From Nannocystis exedens (GTDB lineage Bacteria; Myxococcota_A; Polyangia; Polyangiales; Polyangiaceae): a stretch of 64,000 nt of DNA. The translations under genes were made by a program, and so were the position numbers. The stretch is from assembly GCA_945861885.1 (NCBI GenBank), contig CAMAVR010000004.1, forward strand, positions 1 through 64,000. Direction: 5' to 3'. This document shows positions 7,992-16,923 of this stretch, in pieces (the stretch's first letter is position 1; each line of letters starts with the position of its first letter). The notes under the pieces are model-generated. The model did not search any database and was not told the origin of the DNA. It saw only the letters and a program-made list of their open reading frames with translations.

Positions 7992-9042
7992 GTGAGGTTC
8001 CGGAAGAATGAAGCGCTATCTTGTACCCGCTCCAACGCCGAATTTCACCTGCCACAATCCGCAGCACCCGGGCTAGGCCGCGCCGGGTATCGGGTATTTC
8101 CGCACATACAGAGTCGGCGACGGGCGCCGCAAACTTGGAGCACAAGTGCGCGAGTTGTTTGTCGATAGCATGTCCCTCGAGGGCCGCCAGCGAGAGGGCG
8201 AAAGCGACCTCCGATTCGTCCCGGCCGGGCATTGGGCGCGCCCCCGGCGAGAGCGCTCGCATCGCTTCGGCCGCTTTGGTCCCCTCGTGCAGACGAACAA
8301 TCGCATCGCGGACAAATGCGACGCCGACGCGATCGCGGACGCAAGCAGTGCCGACTTCAATGGCGACAAACCCGGCGCACGCGTTTATCGGCCTGACCGC
8401 AATGCGAAGCTCGTCGGGGATGCTGCAGTTGGTCTGGATATACGCGATCGGAACGGCGCGCACCGCGCGGTTTCGCTTGAGCGATTTGTAGACTGACGCA
8501 AGATGATGACGAGCAGCGCCCCACAGTGTTGGCGAGCATTGACGACGCAGGCCGGTGAGCGCAATCGGCACAAAAATAGCCTGATTGGCGATCGCGCACG
8601 AAATCGACTTCATGCCGATGCCGAATAAAACGAGCGTCATAAGCGTGAGTGAGACCGACGCGAGCGCGATTGGCGCTGCATGCTTTGCGAACGCGCGCCA
8701 ATCGAACGACTCGAACGCATCGGCATCGCGCAGCGGGAGCCAAACACCGACGCCTCGATTTTCAAGCGCTAGCGGAACGCGACGATAGGTCGTTAGAAGC
8801 ATGGCGACGACGCAGAACGCGACAGCGACAAGTTCATAGCCACACGCCTCGGCACCGAGACCAAGCGCGGCGCACGCTCCAAACGCATACGCACGAATGG
8901 CATCACGAACGCGAACGAGCGGACGCGGGAATACTCCCGCATCAGCGCAGCGGTGAGCAATTTGCCGCTGATTCAACGACACGAGACCGAAACCGCCGAC
9001 GGCGGTGATGAGGACGAACAGGGATGTAAGAACGAGAGTCAC
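7960..9042 (-). CDS. Membrane protein of unknown function
   Basis: This is a 360-residue protein starting at GTG. It has an N-terminal hydrophobic segment (LVLTSLFVLITAVGGFGLV), further likely membrane segments around residues 50-85 and 125-165, and a soluble C-terminal half containing several cysteines. No family is recognised. It shares a transcript and a 32-base overlap with the methyltransferase-like/coiled-coil gene, which suggests that the two products work together at the membrane. Confidence 0.5.
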   Translation of the reverse strand: MTLVLTSLFVLITAVGGFGLVSLNQRQIAHRCADAGVFPRPLVRVRDAIRAYAFGACAALGLGAEACGYELVAVAFCVVAMLLTTYRRVPLALENRGVGVWLPLRDADAFESFDWRAFAKHAAPIALASVSLTLMTLVLFGIGMKSISCAIANQAIFVPIALTGLRRQCSPTLWGAARHHLASVYKSLKRNRAVRAVPIAYIQTNCSIPDELRIAVRPINACAGFVAIEVGTACVRDRVGVAFVRDAIVRLHEGTKAAEAMRALSPGARPMPGRDESEVAFALSLAALEGHAIDKQLAHLCSKFAAPVADSVCAEIPDTRRGLARVLRIVAGEIRRWSGYKIALHSSGTSHARFSSANSP

Positions 9043-9140
9043 TCTACGAAATTATTGAGAGCGCATCGAAGCGGCCAAGTTCACGACACAATGAAAAAAA
9101 ACGCCCGTTCAGTGGTGAATAAATGACACGCGCCAACTCG

Positions 9141-11114
9141 TCACTGGGTCATCAACAAACGAACTGCCCACTCAATCACCGGCATCGGCACATCACCGCG
9201 CAGTGTGTAGACAGTGCCACCTAGATGCGCCTGATCGGCCTGAACAGTCGACCTGTAGGGGATCGGCGTTGCCGCTTGTTCAGGTGCCGCTACGATCGCA
9301 TCGACCGCGCGCCTCACTTTGGCACTCGGAGGCGTCGCGGCCTCGGGCGGAATCGCCCCCCGGACAAGCGCGTTCACCGACGTGAACCCTCCGCTTGTGA
9401 GATCTGCGTCGCGCAAAAGCTCGAGGCCGGCGCGCGTCGCCAATGTTTTGACAGACGCGTTCGCTGCGATGACGCTCTGCAATTTCTCAACGAGAACGGC
9501 GCTATCACTCCCAACTGCAAACCAAAGGCGTTCACTCGCGGGGACTGCGAATACCAGCGATTTGACGGTGTTCGGCTTCGCTCCACCCTTGGACGCGGCC
9601 GCCTTGGCCCCCTTGCTCCCTTCTTCATTTTCGGTCGGTGCGCTTAGCTCTCTGCTCACTTCAACGAGGATCGAGCCGGACGGAAGCTTCGCTTTCTTCG
9701 GCACCGGAACAATGCGCGCGCTGAACGGCGCACGTTTCGTCCACGCCAAGCGCGTCTGGCGCCCCGACTCCCACGCAGACACGAACTGCTTGATCACGTC
9801 GATCCAAAGACCCGGATTGCCATCAACGCCCGTCAGATGCCACCCGCCTAAAGCCGAGAGCCTCGCCTGGTCCGCTAGGTGCACCGCGCCTGGGGCATTT
9901 GAGACCCGGAGCGCCGCCGCTATCGCCGCCATATCGCCCCCCGACGCGTGGACCCACGGGTGGGCAAGATCGAGGCGTGAAAAGGCTTCCACGAGGCGGG
10001 GGACGGCCTTTGGCGCAAAGCCCAACTCGCCTCCTGACTCAAGTGCCAGCTGCGAAATGAGAGTGCGCGCGTGCTCGATATCCTTCGTGGCGACGCCGTG
10101 CGAAAACCCCGCCTGGAACGCATCGCTCGGCAGCTGCCAAAAGAGTTCGGGCGGCCCTTTTTTTCCGTCGGCCCTCGATGCGATGATTTTTGCGATGAGC
10201 GATTGCGTTCCGCCTAGGCGCGTCGTCATCGTTACGTTGAGCTCGGTCGCGAGCATCGTCGCATCGAACGACACCGTATCGAGATCAAGAACAACATCAA
10301 CAAGCTCTTCGCCAGCCGCGTTAGCAACTGCGGTTGCCGCTTCACTGGTGTACCCCGCTTGCGCGACGAGCGATGTCACCATCGACGTAATAAAAAGCTT
10401 TTTCTCGCGGACGAAATTGTGCAGCGGCGATGCGCGAAGCTCGACATGAACGTCAGTCTTCAGCGCGGTATTCGCCACCGTTCGGACGAGATACGGAGCG
10501 AGCCGTTCGCTCCATGTCGGGCCGTCACCGCAAACGATGCGCCCGGTAGGACCGCTTGCCCCCAACAAAACGCACTTTTTGATAAACAACTTCGCGGCAA
10601 CCGGCGAGCCGAGATCAAAGCTCAGCGCGCCCGCGCTCGTTGGTGTTAGAGCATGACCTGCCGACAGCGCACGCTTCGCATCGTCGTACGATGACACCGC
10701 GATCGACACCGCCATGTCGACCGCAAAGGGCGCGGTGTAGACAGACGCCGCCGCGTCGATCGACTGACGCGCATCGAGCCACTGCGCCGCATCGCGGCCG
10801 AACAGCTCCTGGGTGAATTCGTTAAAACCGGGCAATCCTATCGGCAAACCGGCAAATGCGTGCTTCACGACCGCTTCGAGGCGCCTCGCTCCAGCGATGC
10901 GCGCGACCGAAACCAACCCTTCTGGTTCGGCAACTGGCGACATATCGACAACGAAAGCCGTCGCCGCGGTCGTTGGCGGTGTTTTTGGCGTCATGGGCGG
11001 CTTTGGCGTCGATGCGCATGACGAGAGTGTCGTCAATAGGCAAAGCGCGGCCCCCATGTGAATCGATGTACCGGCCGTAAACCGCGATAGAACGCTCGAT
11101 TTTGAGAATTTCAT
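9141..11114 (-). CDS. Large hypothetical lipoprotein
   Basis: This is a 657-residue protein. It has a Lys/Arg-containing N-terminus, a hydrophobic stretch and the lipobox LSSC near residue 33, followed by a Pro/Thr-rich linker, all typical of an exported lipoprotein. The body is rich in Ala and Ser with no catalytic motif. Its alternating strands and helices, with recurrent VAIAVSSYDDAKRAL-like blocks, hint at repeated domains, but no family is recognised. It is transcribed divergently from the helicase gene at 11195. The two 5' ends are about 80 bases apart, so the promoters must overlap in that gap. Confidence 0.65.
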   Translation of the reverse strand: MKFSKSSVLSRFTAGTSIHMGAALCLLTTLSSCASTPKPPMTPKTPPTTAATAFVVDMSPVAEPEGLVSVARIAGARRLEAVVKHAFAGLPIGLPGFNEFTQELFGRDAAQWLDARQSIDAAASVYTAPFAVDMAVSIAVSSYDDAKRALSAGHALTPTSAGALSFDLGSPVAAKLFIKKCVLLGASGPTGRIVCGDGPTWSERLAPYLVRTVANTALKTDVHVELRASPLHNFVREKKLFITSMVTSLVAQAGYTSEAATAVANAAGEELVDVVLDLDTVSFDATMLATELNVTMTTRLGGTQSLIAKIIASRADGKKGPPELFWQLPSDAFQAGFSHGVATKDIEHARTLISQLALESGGELGFAPKAVPRLVEAFSRLDLAHPWVHASGGDMAAIAAALRVSNAPGAVHLADQARLSALGGWHLTGVDGNPGLWIDVIKQFVSAWESGRQTRLAWTKRAPFSARIVPVPKKAKLPSGSILVEVSRELSAPTENEEGSKGAKAAASKGGAKPNTVKSLVFAVPASERLWFAVGSDSAVLVEKLQSVIAANASVKTLATRAGLELLRDADLTSGGFTSVNALVRGAIPPEAATPPSAKVRRAVDAIVAAPEQAATPIPYRSTVQADQAHLGGTVYTLRGDVPMPVIEWAVRLLMTQ

Positions 11115-11194
11115 TCGACGGCACCATACGCGATTTGCGTACGGGACGCCTGCGTGCTTATCGTCGATCTCGCTTTTTCAATTCAGTAAATCCC

Positions 11195-13246
11195 ATGGCC
11201 CAAGCTCTTCTTAATCCAGCGCAAAATCAGGCTGTCGAACACCAAACCGGTCCGCTTTTGGTTCTCGCTGGAGCCGGCTCCGGCAAAACCCGCGTGATCA
11301 CCCACCGCATCGCACGGCTTATCGAGCGAGGCGTCCCCGCGCAGTCGATCATCGCGCTTACGTTTACAAACAAAGCGGCAGCCGAAATGCGCGAGCGCGT
11401 GACAACGGTGCTTCGCGAAGCTGGAGGCGACAAGCGTCGCGGCGGGCTGCCAATTACGATTTGCACGTTCCACGCGTTTGGGCTCCAAGTGCTCACAAAA
11501 GAGCGCCAGGCGCTCGGCGGTGCGTTTACGATTTTTGACCAGGGAGACGCACTCGGCGCGATCAAAGAGCTCCTACGTCACGTAAAGCGCGGCAAAAATT
11601 ACGACGCGCAGGCAATTTTGGCTCGTATTTCAGCGGCTAAAAACGCATTTGTCGGCGCCGACGACCTCCCCGATTCCGACGACGAATACGACGAGATTAC
11701 GAAACTCATCTACCCACGCTACAGGAGTGCGCTAAAGCAGTTTCGCGCGTTCGACTTCGACGATCTCGTTTGCGAAGTCGCGCGCATGTGGGGCGAGCGT
11801 GGCGATCTGCTCTCACGATGGCAAGAGCGGTTTCGTTTCGTTCTTGTCGACGAATATCAAGATACAAATCGCGCCCAGCTTCACATGTTAAAATTGCTCG
11901 CCGGCGAGCATCGCAACATCTGCGTCGTCGGCGACGACGACCAGTCGATTTACGCTTGGCGTGGCGCCGACGTGCGAAACATTCTCGAATTTGAAGAGCA
12001 CTTCCCCGGGGGGACAGTCGTAAAATTGGAGCAGAATTATCGCTCTTGCGCCCAAATTTTAGACGTTGCAAACGCCGTCATTTCCAAACGCAACGACGCG
12101 AAATACCGCAAAACACTCTTCACAATGCGCCTCGGCGGCCAGCCGGTTGAAGTCATCGTTGCTCCAACGCCCGACGTCGAAGCCAATTTTGTGGCGCACG
12201 AGATGCGGCGATTGATGCGCGACGAAGCGGTGCGGCCAAAGCAGATGGCGGTGCTCTATCGCTCAAACAGCCAGGCAAAGTTGATTGAAGAGGTCCTCCG
12301 CGGCGAAGCGATCCCCCATCGCGTCATCGGCGGTCAGCAGTTTTTCGAGCGAAAAGAGGTAAAAGACCTCCTTTCGTACCTAAAATTGACAATCAACCCG
12401 AACGACGAAATTAGCCTTCGGCGCATCATCAACTATCCGGCGCGCGGCATCGGCGAAACGAGCGTCGAGCGCCTAGCACTGCACGCGCTCGCCCGCGGGT
12501 GGACGCTATGGCAAGCAGTCGAACGGGTCGATGCGATCGACGAAATTCCGAATGCGGCGCGCGAAGGGTGCCATCAGCTCGAGAAGATTGTGATGCAAAC
12601 GCGTCGCGATCTTGAGTCGGCACAAACACCGGCAAATGAAGCGGTCCGCTCGCTCGCCGAGCGCATTCAGCTGCGGAGCGATCTAGAGGCGAGCAGCGGT
12701 TCGCTGCAAGTCGCCGCACGCCGGTGGGGGAATATCGAAGGGCTGATTCGGACATTCGCGCGGCGTGACGAGCGCCTCGCCGCGGGCAAAGAGGCAGAGA
12801 CACGAGGGCTCGCGGGGTTCATTCAAGCGTTGACGCTCAATTTCGACGAAGAAGAGACGGCTAGCGACGCGGCAACGCTCTCAACGCTTCACGGCGCAAA
12901 AGGGCTCGAGTTCAAAGTCGTCTTTTTGATCGGCTGCGAAGAGGGGCTCTTGCCGCACTCACGAACGCTCGATACGCGCGCCACCGACGCCGCGCCGCAA
13001 GATATCGAAGAAGAGCGTCGCCTTTTTTACGTGGGGATCACGCGTGCGCAGTCGCGACTCTATCTTTCGCGCGCCAAAACACGCGCGTCGCGCGGGAAGG
13101 CCGTCGCACGAACCCCAAGCCGCTTTTTGATGGAAATACCGGCTAATTTGATCGAAGAGCGCGAAGTAAAAGCGGGGGCGGCAATGAGCTCTGAATCGCT
13201 CGAAGAGCAGGCAAACGCTCTGCTTGCGGCTCTCAACGCGCTATAA
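11195..13246 (+). CDS. UvrD/Rep/PcrA-type DNA helicase (SF1)
   Basis: This is a 683-residue superfamily 1A 3'-5' helicase. The motifs appear in order: Q motif LNPAQNQAVEH, Walker A AGAGSGKT, motif Ia LTFTNKAA, motif II VDEYQDTN, motif III VGDDDQSIYAWRGA, motif IV EQNYRS, motif V STLHGAKGLEFKVVF and motif VI FYVGITRAQ. DEYQD and the 683-residue length fit Rep or PcrA better than E. coli UvrD. It would unwind DNA in repair or at blocked replication forks. The ATG at 11195 is chosen because the Q motif follows at once. The open frame extends upstream to 11102, but only with Arg-rich sequence lying in the divergent promoter region. Confidence 0.92.
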   Translation: MAQALLNPAQNQAVEHQTGPLLVLAGAGSGKTRVITHRIARLIERGVPAQSIIALTFTNKAAAEMRERVTTVLREAGGDKRRGGLPITICTFHAFGLQVLTKERQALGGAFTIFDQGDALGAIKELLRHVKRGKNYDAQAILARISAAKNAFVGADDLPDSDDEYDEITKLIYPRYRSALKQFRAFDFDDLVCEVARMWGERGDLLSRWQERFRFVLVDEYQDTNRAQLHMLKLLAGEHRNICVVGDDDQSIYAWRGADVRNILEFEEHFPGGTVVKLEQNYRSCAQILDVANAVISKRNDAKYRKTLFTMRLGGQPVEVIVAPTPDVEANFVAHEMRRLMRDEAVRPKQMAVLYRSNSQAKLIEEVLRGEAIPHRVIGGQQFFERKEVKDLLSYLKLTINPNDEISLRRIINYPARGIGETSVERLALHALARGWTLWQAVERVDAIDEIPNAAREGCHQLEKIVMQTRRDLESAQTPANEAVRSLAERIQLRSDLEASSGSLQVAARRWGNIEGLIRTFARRDERLAAGKEAETRGLAGFIQALTLNFDEEETASDAATLSTLHGAKGLEFKVVFLIGCEEGLLPHSRTLDTRATDAAPQDIEEERRLFYVGITRAQSRLYLSRAKTRASRGKAVARTPSRFLMEIPANLIEEREVKAGAAMSSESLEEQANALLAALNAL

Positions 13247-13264
13247 TCGCGCTATAGCGGCTCG

Positions 13265-14023
13265 ATGCGCTCTGACGGGTTTTTGTTGCACGCGTCTCTT
13301 CGGGCAGAAAGCACGTTCGACGAGGCGTCCTATCCGTTTTCGATCGCGGCGATTCGGGCGCTGCGCGGCTCGGCCGGTATTCGGTTTGGACCACAGGTGA
13401 CATACCTCGTCGGCGAAAACGGGAGCGGCAAGTCAACACTGATCGAAGCGCTGGCGATCAAAAGCGGATTCAACGCCGAAGGGGGGACGACTAATTTTCA
13501 GTTTGCGACGCGACGTTCTGAATCGCCGCTTCATTCCGCGCTCCGTGTCGCACGGTCGGTGCGTCGGCCGCGGACAGGCTTTTTTTTTCGTGGAGAGAGC
13601 TTTTTCAATGTCGCAACAGAGATCGAAGAGATCGGACGCACGGGGGGCGCCGGGCCGCTGATTGACGCGTACGGCGGCATATCGCTCCACGAGCAGTCGC
13701 ACGGCGAATCGTTCTTGGCGCTGATCAAACATCGCTTCGGACCGGAGGGGCTCTACATTTTAGACGAGCCCGAATCGGCTCTGTCACCGTCGCGGCAGCT
13801 CGCGGTGCTGATGCGCATCGATCAGCTCGTGCGCCAAGGATCGCAATTTATTATTGCTACGCACTCGCCAATCTTGCTCGCGTACCCAGACGCGCTCATT
13901 TACGAGCTATCGCAATCAGGCATGCGAGCGATCGACTACGACGAAGCAGAGATCGTCACGGTAACGCGCGATTTTATGGCCAATCGCGAGCGATTTGTGA
14001 GGGCGCTCATGGGCGATTCGTGA
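13265..14023 (+). CDS. Small AAA/ABC-type ATPase (COG3910-like)
   Basis: This is a 252-residue single-domain ATPase that follows the helicase by 18 bases and is probably co-transcribed with it. It shows Walker A LVGENGSGKST, an ABC-like signature region (ISLHEQSHGESFLAL), Walker B GLYILDEPESALSP and a switch His in IIATHSPIL. This is the layout of stand-alone predicted ATPases related to SMC/RecF-type heads, but without a coiled-coil insertion. The cellular role is not established. The 3' end overlaps the convergent hydrolase gene by 17 bases. Confidence 0.8.
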   Translation: MRSDGFLLHASLRAESTFDEASYPFSIAAIRALRGSAGIRFGPQVTYLVGENGSGKSTLIEALAIKSGFNAEGGTTNFQFATRRSESPLHSALRVARSVRRPRTGFFFRGESFFNVATEIEEIGRTGGAGPLIDAYGGISLHEQSHGESFLALIKHRFGPEGLYILDEPESALSPSRQLAVLMRIDQLVRQGSQFIIATHSPILLAYPDALIYELSQSGMRAIDYDEAEIVTVTRDFMANRERFVRALMGDS

Positions 14024-14717
14024 GAGGAGCGATGAGCGGGAGGACGACTTCGGCAAGCTTTCGGCGCCCTTTTAAGAAAAAGTGATCCGCGCCAGGAACG
14101 ACCTGAATTTGCGCGTTAAACGCGTCGGCTATCTGCTCCGCCTCAGCGACATCGCAGTAGTCGTCGTTTTCGGCGGCGACGATAAATATCGGAACTGCCG
14201 GCGGCGGCTCGCCATCGAGAAAATTGAAAATACGGACCGCCGGCGCGACAAGAACAACGCGGTCGATGCCATCCTCGAGCGCGGCCGCTTTTAGGCCGAC
14301 CCCTGTTCCGAACGAATAGCCGCAGACCGTGAGCGCCGCGTTAGGCGCACGCTTCCGCATCTCGCGAATCGCCGCCCGCGCGTCGGCCACTTCGCTCACG
14401 CCGTGGCCATACGCGCCGCCGCTCGTCCCGACGCCGCGGTAGTTGAACCGTATCGACGCCGCGCTGTCGCCTCGCTGCTCGGCGAGCACTTTGGCAATCG
14501 CGACGATCACAGCGCTATGCATCGTCCCCCCATAGAGCGGATGTGGATGGCATAAGACAACCGCACGCGTCGCCCCAAGCGGCGCACGAATGCGCGCTTC
14601 AAGCGACGGCTCACCGGGCAGACCGGGGAGCACAATCAGCTCTTCGCCAGCAACCGACGCCGGAGGCGACCGCTCGGGATCAACAGGTGGAGGTGGTAAA
14701 TCGGCTATTTTTGCCAT
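14007..14717 (-). CDS. Alpha/beta hydrolase (COG2945-like)
   Basis: This is a 236-residue cytoplasmic protein with an alpha/beta-hydrolase core. It has an oxyanion-hole strand CHPHPLYGGTM, nucleophile elbow GYSFGTG, acid-loop AENDDYCD and terminal histidine GADHFF. This combination is typical of the COG2945 'predicted hydrolase' group, related to dienelactone hydrolases and esterases. The natural substrate is unknown. The gene lies downstream of proS, but the 57-bp inverted-repeat element stands between them and could end transcription. Confidence 0.8.
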   Translation of the reverse strand: MAKIADLPPPPVDPERSPPASVAGEELIVLPGLPGEPSLEARIRAPLGATRAVVLCHPHPLYGGTMHSAVIVAIAKVLAEQRGDSAASIRFNYRGVGTSGGAYGHGVSEVADARAAIREMRKRAPNAALTVCGYSFGTGVGLKAAALEDGIDRVVLVAPAVRIFNFLDGEPPPAVPIFIVAAENDDYCDVAEAEQIADAFNAQIQVVPGADHFFLKGRRKLAEVVLPLIAPLTNRP

Positions 14718-14760
14718 CGCATAGGACTATACGGCGTAGCGCTACTTTGACAAAAGTACT

Positions 14761-14817
14761 CCTCTCCCGCTTCGCGGGAGAGGGAAAGCGTGACGAAGTC
14801 ACGCGAGGGTGAGGGCT
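14761..14817. repeat. Left arm of 57-bp perfect inverted repeat
   Basis: This arm contains two nested hairpins. A 9-bp stem CTCTCCCGC/GCGGGAGAG has loop TTC (14762-14782), and GCGTGAC/GTCACGC has loop GAA. A GAGGGTGAGGG tail follows. The reverse complement occurs base for base at 15077-15133. Confidence 0.9.
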
Positions 14818-15076
14818 CGCGCCCGTCGCGCTAGAACACCCGTCGACCAAGCTCTAGCCCAATGAAGCGCTGCACCGATGCAAGCTTCGACGAATGGCAA
14901 GAAGGACGTCGTCTTCGTCGGCGATCACGTTGACGTTTGCGATACGCTGGATGGTAGGTCCTTGTTTCGCGCCGAAGCCGCTTTGCCTGTTGACTGACGT
15001 CCATGACACTTCATCGAACTAGGACCCATTGGGGTTGCTTCGATTTAGATCTTTGTGTGTGAATTTAAGACCCCTG
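14818..15076. other. Interior of the inverted-repeat element; no convincing gene
   Basis: These 259 bases separate the two 57-bp arms. The longest reading frames are a 39-codon plus-strand frame (14878-14997) and a short Arg-rich minus-strand frame from about 15006. Neither has a ribosome binding site or a recognisable product. No transposase, target duplication or tRNA-like fold was seen. The interior may be the remnant of a gene deleted by recombination between hairpin repeats. Confidence 0.5.
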
Positions 15077-15133
15077 AGCCCTCACCCTCGCGTGACTTCG
15101 TCACGCTTTCCCTCTCCCGCTTCGCGGGAGAGG
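15077..15133. repeat. Right arm of 57-bp perfect inverted repeat
   Basis: This is the exact reverse complement of 14761-14817. It lies 14 bases from the stop of proS, so the GC-rich double hairpin would be the first structure in the proS 3' untranslated region and may act as its terminator. Confidence 0.9.
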
Positions 15134-15147
15134 AAGCTCTGCGGCAC

Positions 15148-16866
15148 CTAGTGGAGCATCGCGTTTACCAGCTGCGCGATTCGCTCCAGCGCTTCGCTGA
15201 TTGAAATGAGCTCGATCTTTTTTGGATCGGCTTCGTCGCGGCGCTTCATCTCGATATTCCCTGCCGCGAAATTCTTCCCGCCGATTGTCACGCGGAGCGG
15301 GATGCCTATCAGGTCGGCATCTTTGAACTTTACGCCAGGCCGCTCGTCTCGGTCGTCCCACAGGACTTCGATGCCGCGTGACCACAGCTCGCTGTAGAGC
15401 TTGTCGGCCGCGCGCGTGACCGCTTCATCTTTGCCTAACGTACACAAATGCACTTGATACGGCGCGATGCTCGCCGGCCAGCGAATCCCCTCGGCGTCGT
15501 GGTTCTGCTCGATGGCGGTCGCGACTAAGCGCGACACTCCGATGCCGTAACAGCCCATGACGAGCGGGCGATTTTGCTGCGCTTCGTCGATGAACGTTGC
15601 CCCCATTTTTTCGGAATAGTGTGTCCCCAAAATAAAGATGTGGCCCGCTTCGATCCCTTTGTAGCTGACGAGCTTGCCGCTCTCGCAGGCGGGGCATGTA
15701 TCGCCCGTCGCCGCGAGGCGAATGTCGACGACATCGGCGGTAAAATCGCGCCCGAAGTTGACGCCGAGCAAGTGGTAATCGGTCTCGTTTGCGCCGACCA
15801 GCGCATCGGTCACCGTCGCCGCGTCGCGATCGAGCAGAACGCGCCCTTTGAACCCTACAGGCCCCGCGTAGCCGATTTTTGCACCGGTTGCGCGCCACAC
15901 TTCGGACTCGCTCGCGAGATGCACCTGATCGACACCTAGAGCGCGCGCGACGCGAATTTCGTTCACCTCGTGATGGTCTCGAACGATGACCATGACAACG
16001 TTTGCTCCGTCGGTAAAAACAAGCGATTTGAGCGTTTTTGCTACATCGATGCCGACCAACTTTGCCACGTCGGCGTTCGTCCATGTTGACGGCGTGTGGA
16101 CTTTTCGGAGCTCTTCGCTCCCCCCCTTCGCCTCACCACGCTCAGCCACTTTCACCACCGCGACTTCGACGTTGGCGGCGTATTCGCAGCTATCGCACGC
16201 GACGATCGAATCTTCGCCTGAATCGGCGAGCACTTGAAACTCGGCGCTCGTTGACCCGCCCATCGCCCCTGAATCGGCCGCAACCATCCGGTACGTCAAA
16301 TTCAGGCGGTCGAAAATCCGCACGTAGGCCTGACGCATTGTCTCGTAGCTGGCGCGCGCCCCCTCTTCGGTCGTATCGAACGAATAGGCGTCTTTCATAA
16401 TAAATTCGCGGCATCGCAAGAGACCACCACGGGGCCTTGGCTCATCGCGAAACTTGCTCTGAATTTGATAAAGATTTTTTGGTAAATCGCGATAACTGCG
16501 AAGCTCGCGGCGCGCAATATCGGTGACGATCTCTTCGTGGGTCGGCCCAAGATGAAAATCGGCCCCTTTTCGATCTTTTAGCCGAAATAGCGTGTCGCCG
16601 AAGCGATCCCACCGGCCCGTTTCTTTGAAATAGTCGGCCGGTAAAAGCGCCGGCATGAGCACTTCGAGCGCGCCCGAGCGGTCCATCTCCTGCCGGACAA
16701 TTGCCTCGACTTTGCGCAAAACGCGCACGCCTAGCGGCAAATAGTCGTACATCCCTGCCCCCACGCGACGGATAAAACCGCCGCGCGTGAGAAGAATGTG
16801 GCTAGCGTTTAGAGCATCGGTCGGAGCTTCTTTGACCGTCGGAATGAGCGCTCGAGAAAACCTCAT
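15148..16866 (-). CDS. proS: Prolyl-tRNA synthetase, bacterial type
   Basis: This is a 572-residue class II synthetase that charges tRNA-Pro. Motif 2 is seen in KFRDEPRPRGGLLRCREF and motif 3 in YGIGVSRLVATAIEQNHD. Between them, residues of about 220-390 form the YbaK-like insertion domain that edits Ala-tRNA-Pro, which marks the bacterial rather than the eukaryote/archaeal form. The anticodon-binding domain closes the protein (residues 470-560). The ATG at 16866 gives the standard MRFSRALIPT start. The serpin gene lies 57 bases upstream on the same strand. Confidence 0.96.
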   Translation of the reverse strand: MRFSRALIPTVKEAPTDALNASHILLTRGGFIRRVGAGMYDYLPLGVRVLRKVEAIVRQEMDRSGALEVLMPALLPADYFKETGRWDRFGDTLFRLKDRKGADFHLGPTHEEIVTDIARRELRSYRDLPKNLYQIQSKFRDEPRPRGGLLRCREFIMKDAYSFDTTEEGARASYETMRQAYVRIFDRLNLTYRMVAADSGAMGGSTSAEFQVLADSGEDSIVACDSCEYAANVEVAVVKVAERGEAKGGSEELRKVHTPSTWTNADVAKLVGIDVAKTLKSLVFTDGANVVMVIVRDHHEVNEIRVARALGVDQVHLASESEVWRATGAKIGYAGPVGFKGRVLLDRDAATVTDALVGANETDYHLLGVNFGRDFTADVVDIRLAATGDTCPACESGKLVSYKGIEAGHIFILGTHYSEKMGATFIDEAQQNRPLVMGCYGIGVSRLVATAIEQNHDAEGIRWPASIAPYQVHLCTLGKDEAVTRAADKLYSELWSRGIEVLWDDRDERPGVKFKDADLIGIPLRVTIGGKNFAAGNIEMKRRDEADPKKIELISISEALERIAQLVNAMLH

Positions 16867-16923
16867 GGTGCGGGCGAGATAGCACGCCTAGGTGAAACCG
16901 GCCAAAGCCCTAACCCGACCGAC

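Noticed and set aside
9749..10449. Long Ser/Arg-rich open frame on the plus strand opposite the large lipoprotein gene
   Set aside because: Its composition is that of a shadow frame in GC-rich DNA, with no ribosome site or domain. Many similar opposite-strand frames across the window were rejected for the same reason.
14818..15076. Insertion sequence with transposase between the 57-bp inverted repeats
   Set aside because: 259 bases cannot encode a transposase, and neither small reading frame resembles one. Kept as a repeat element only.
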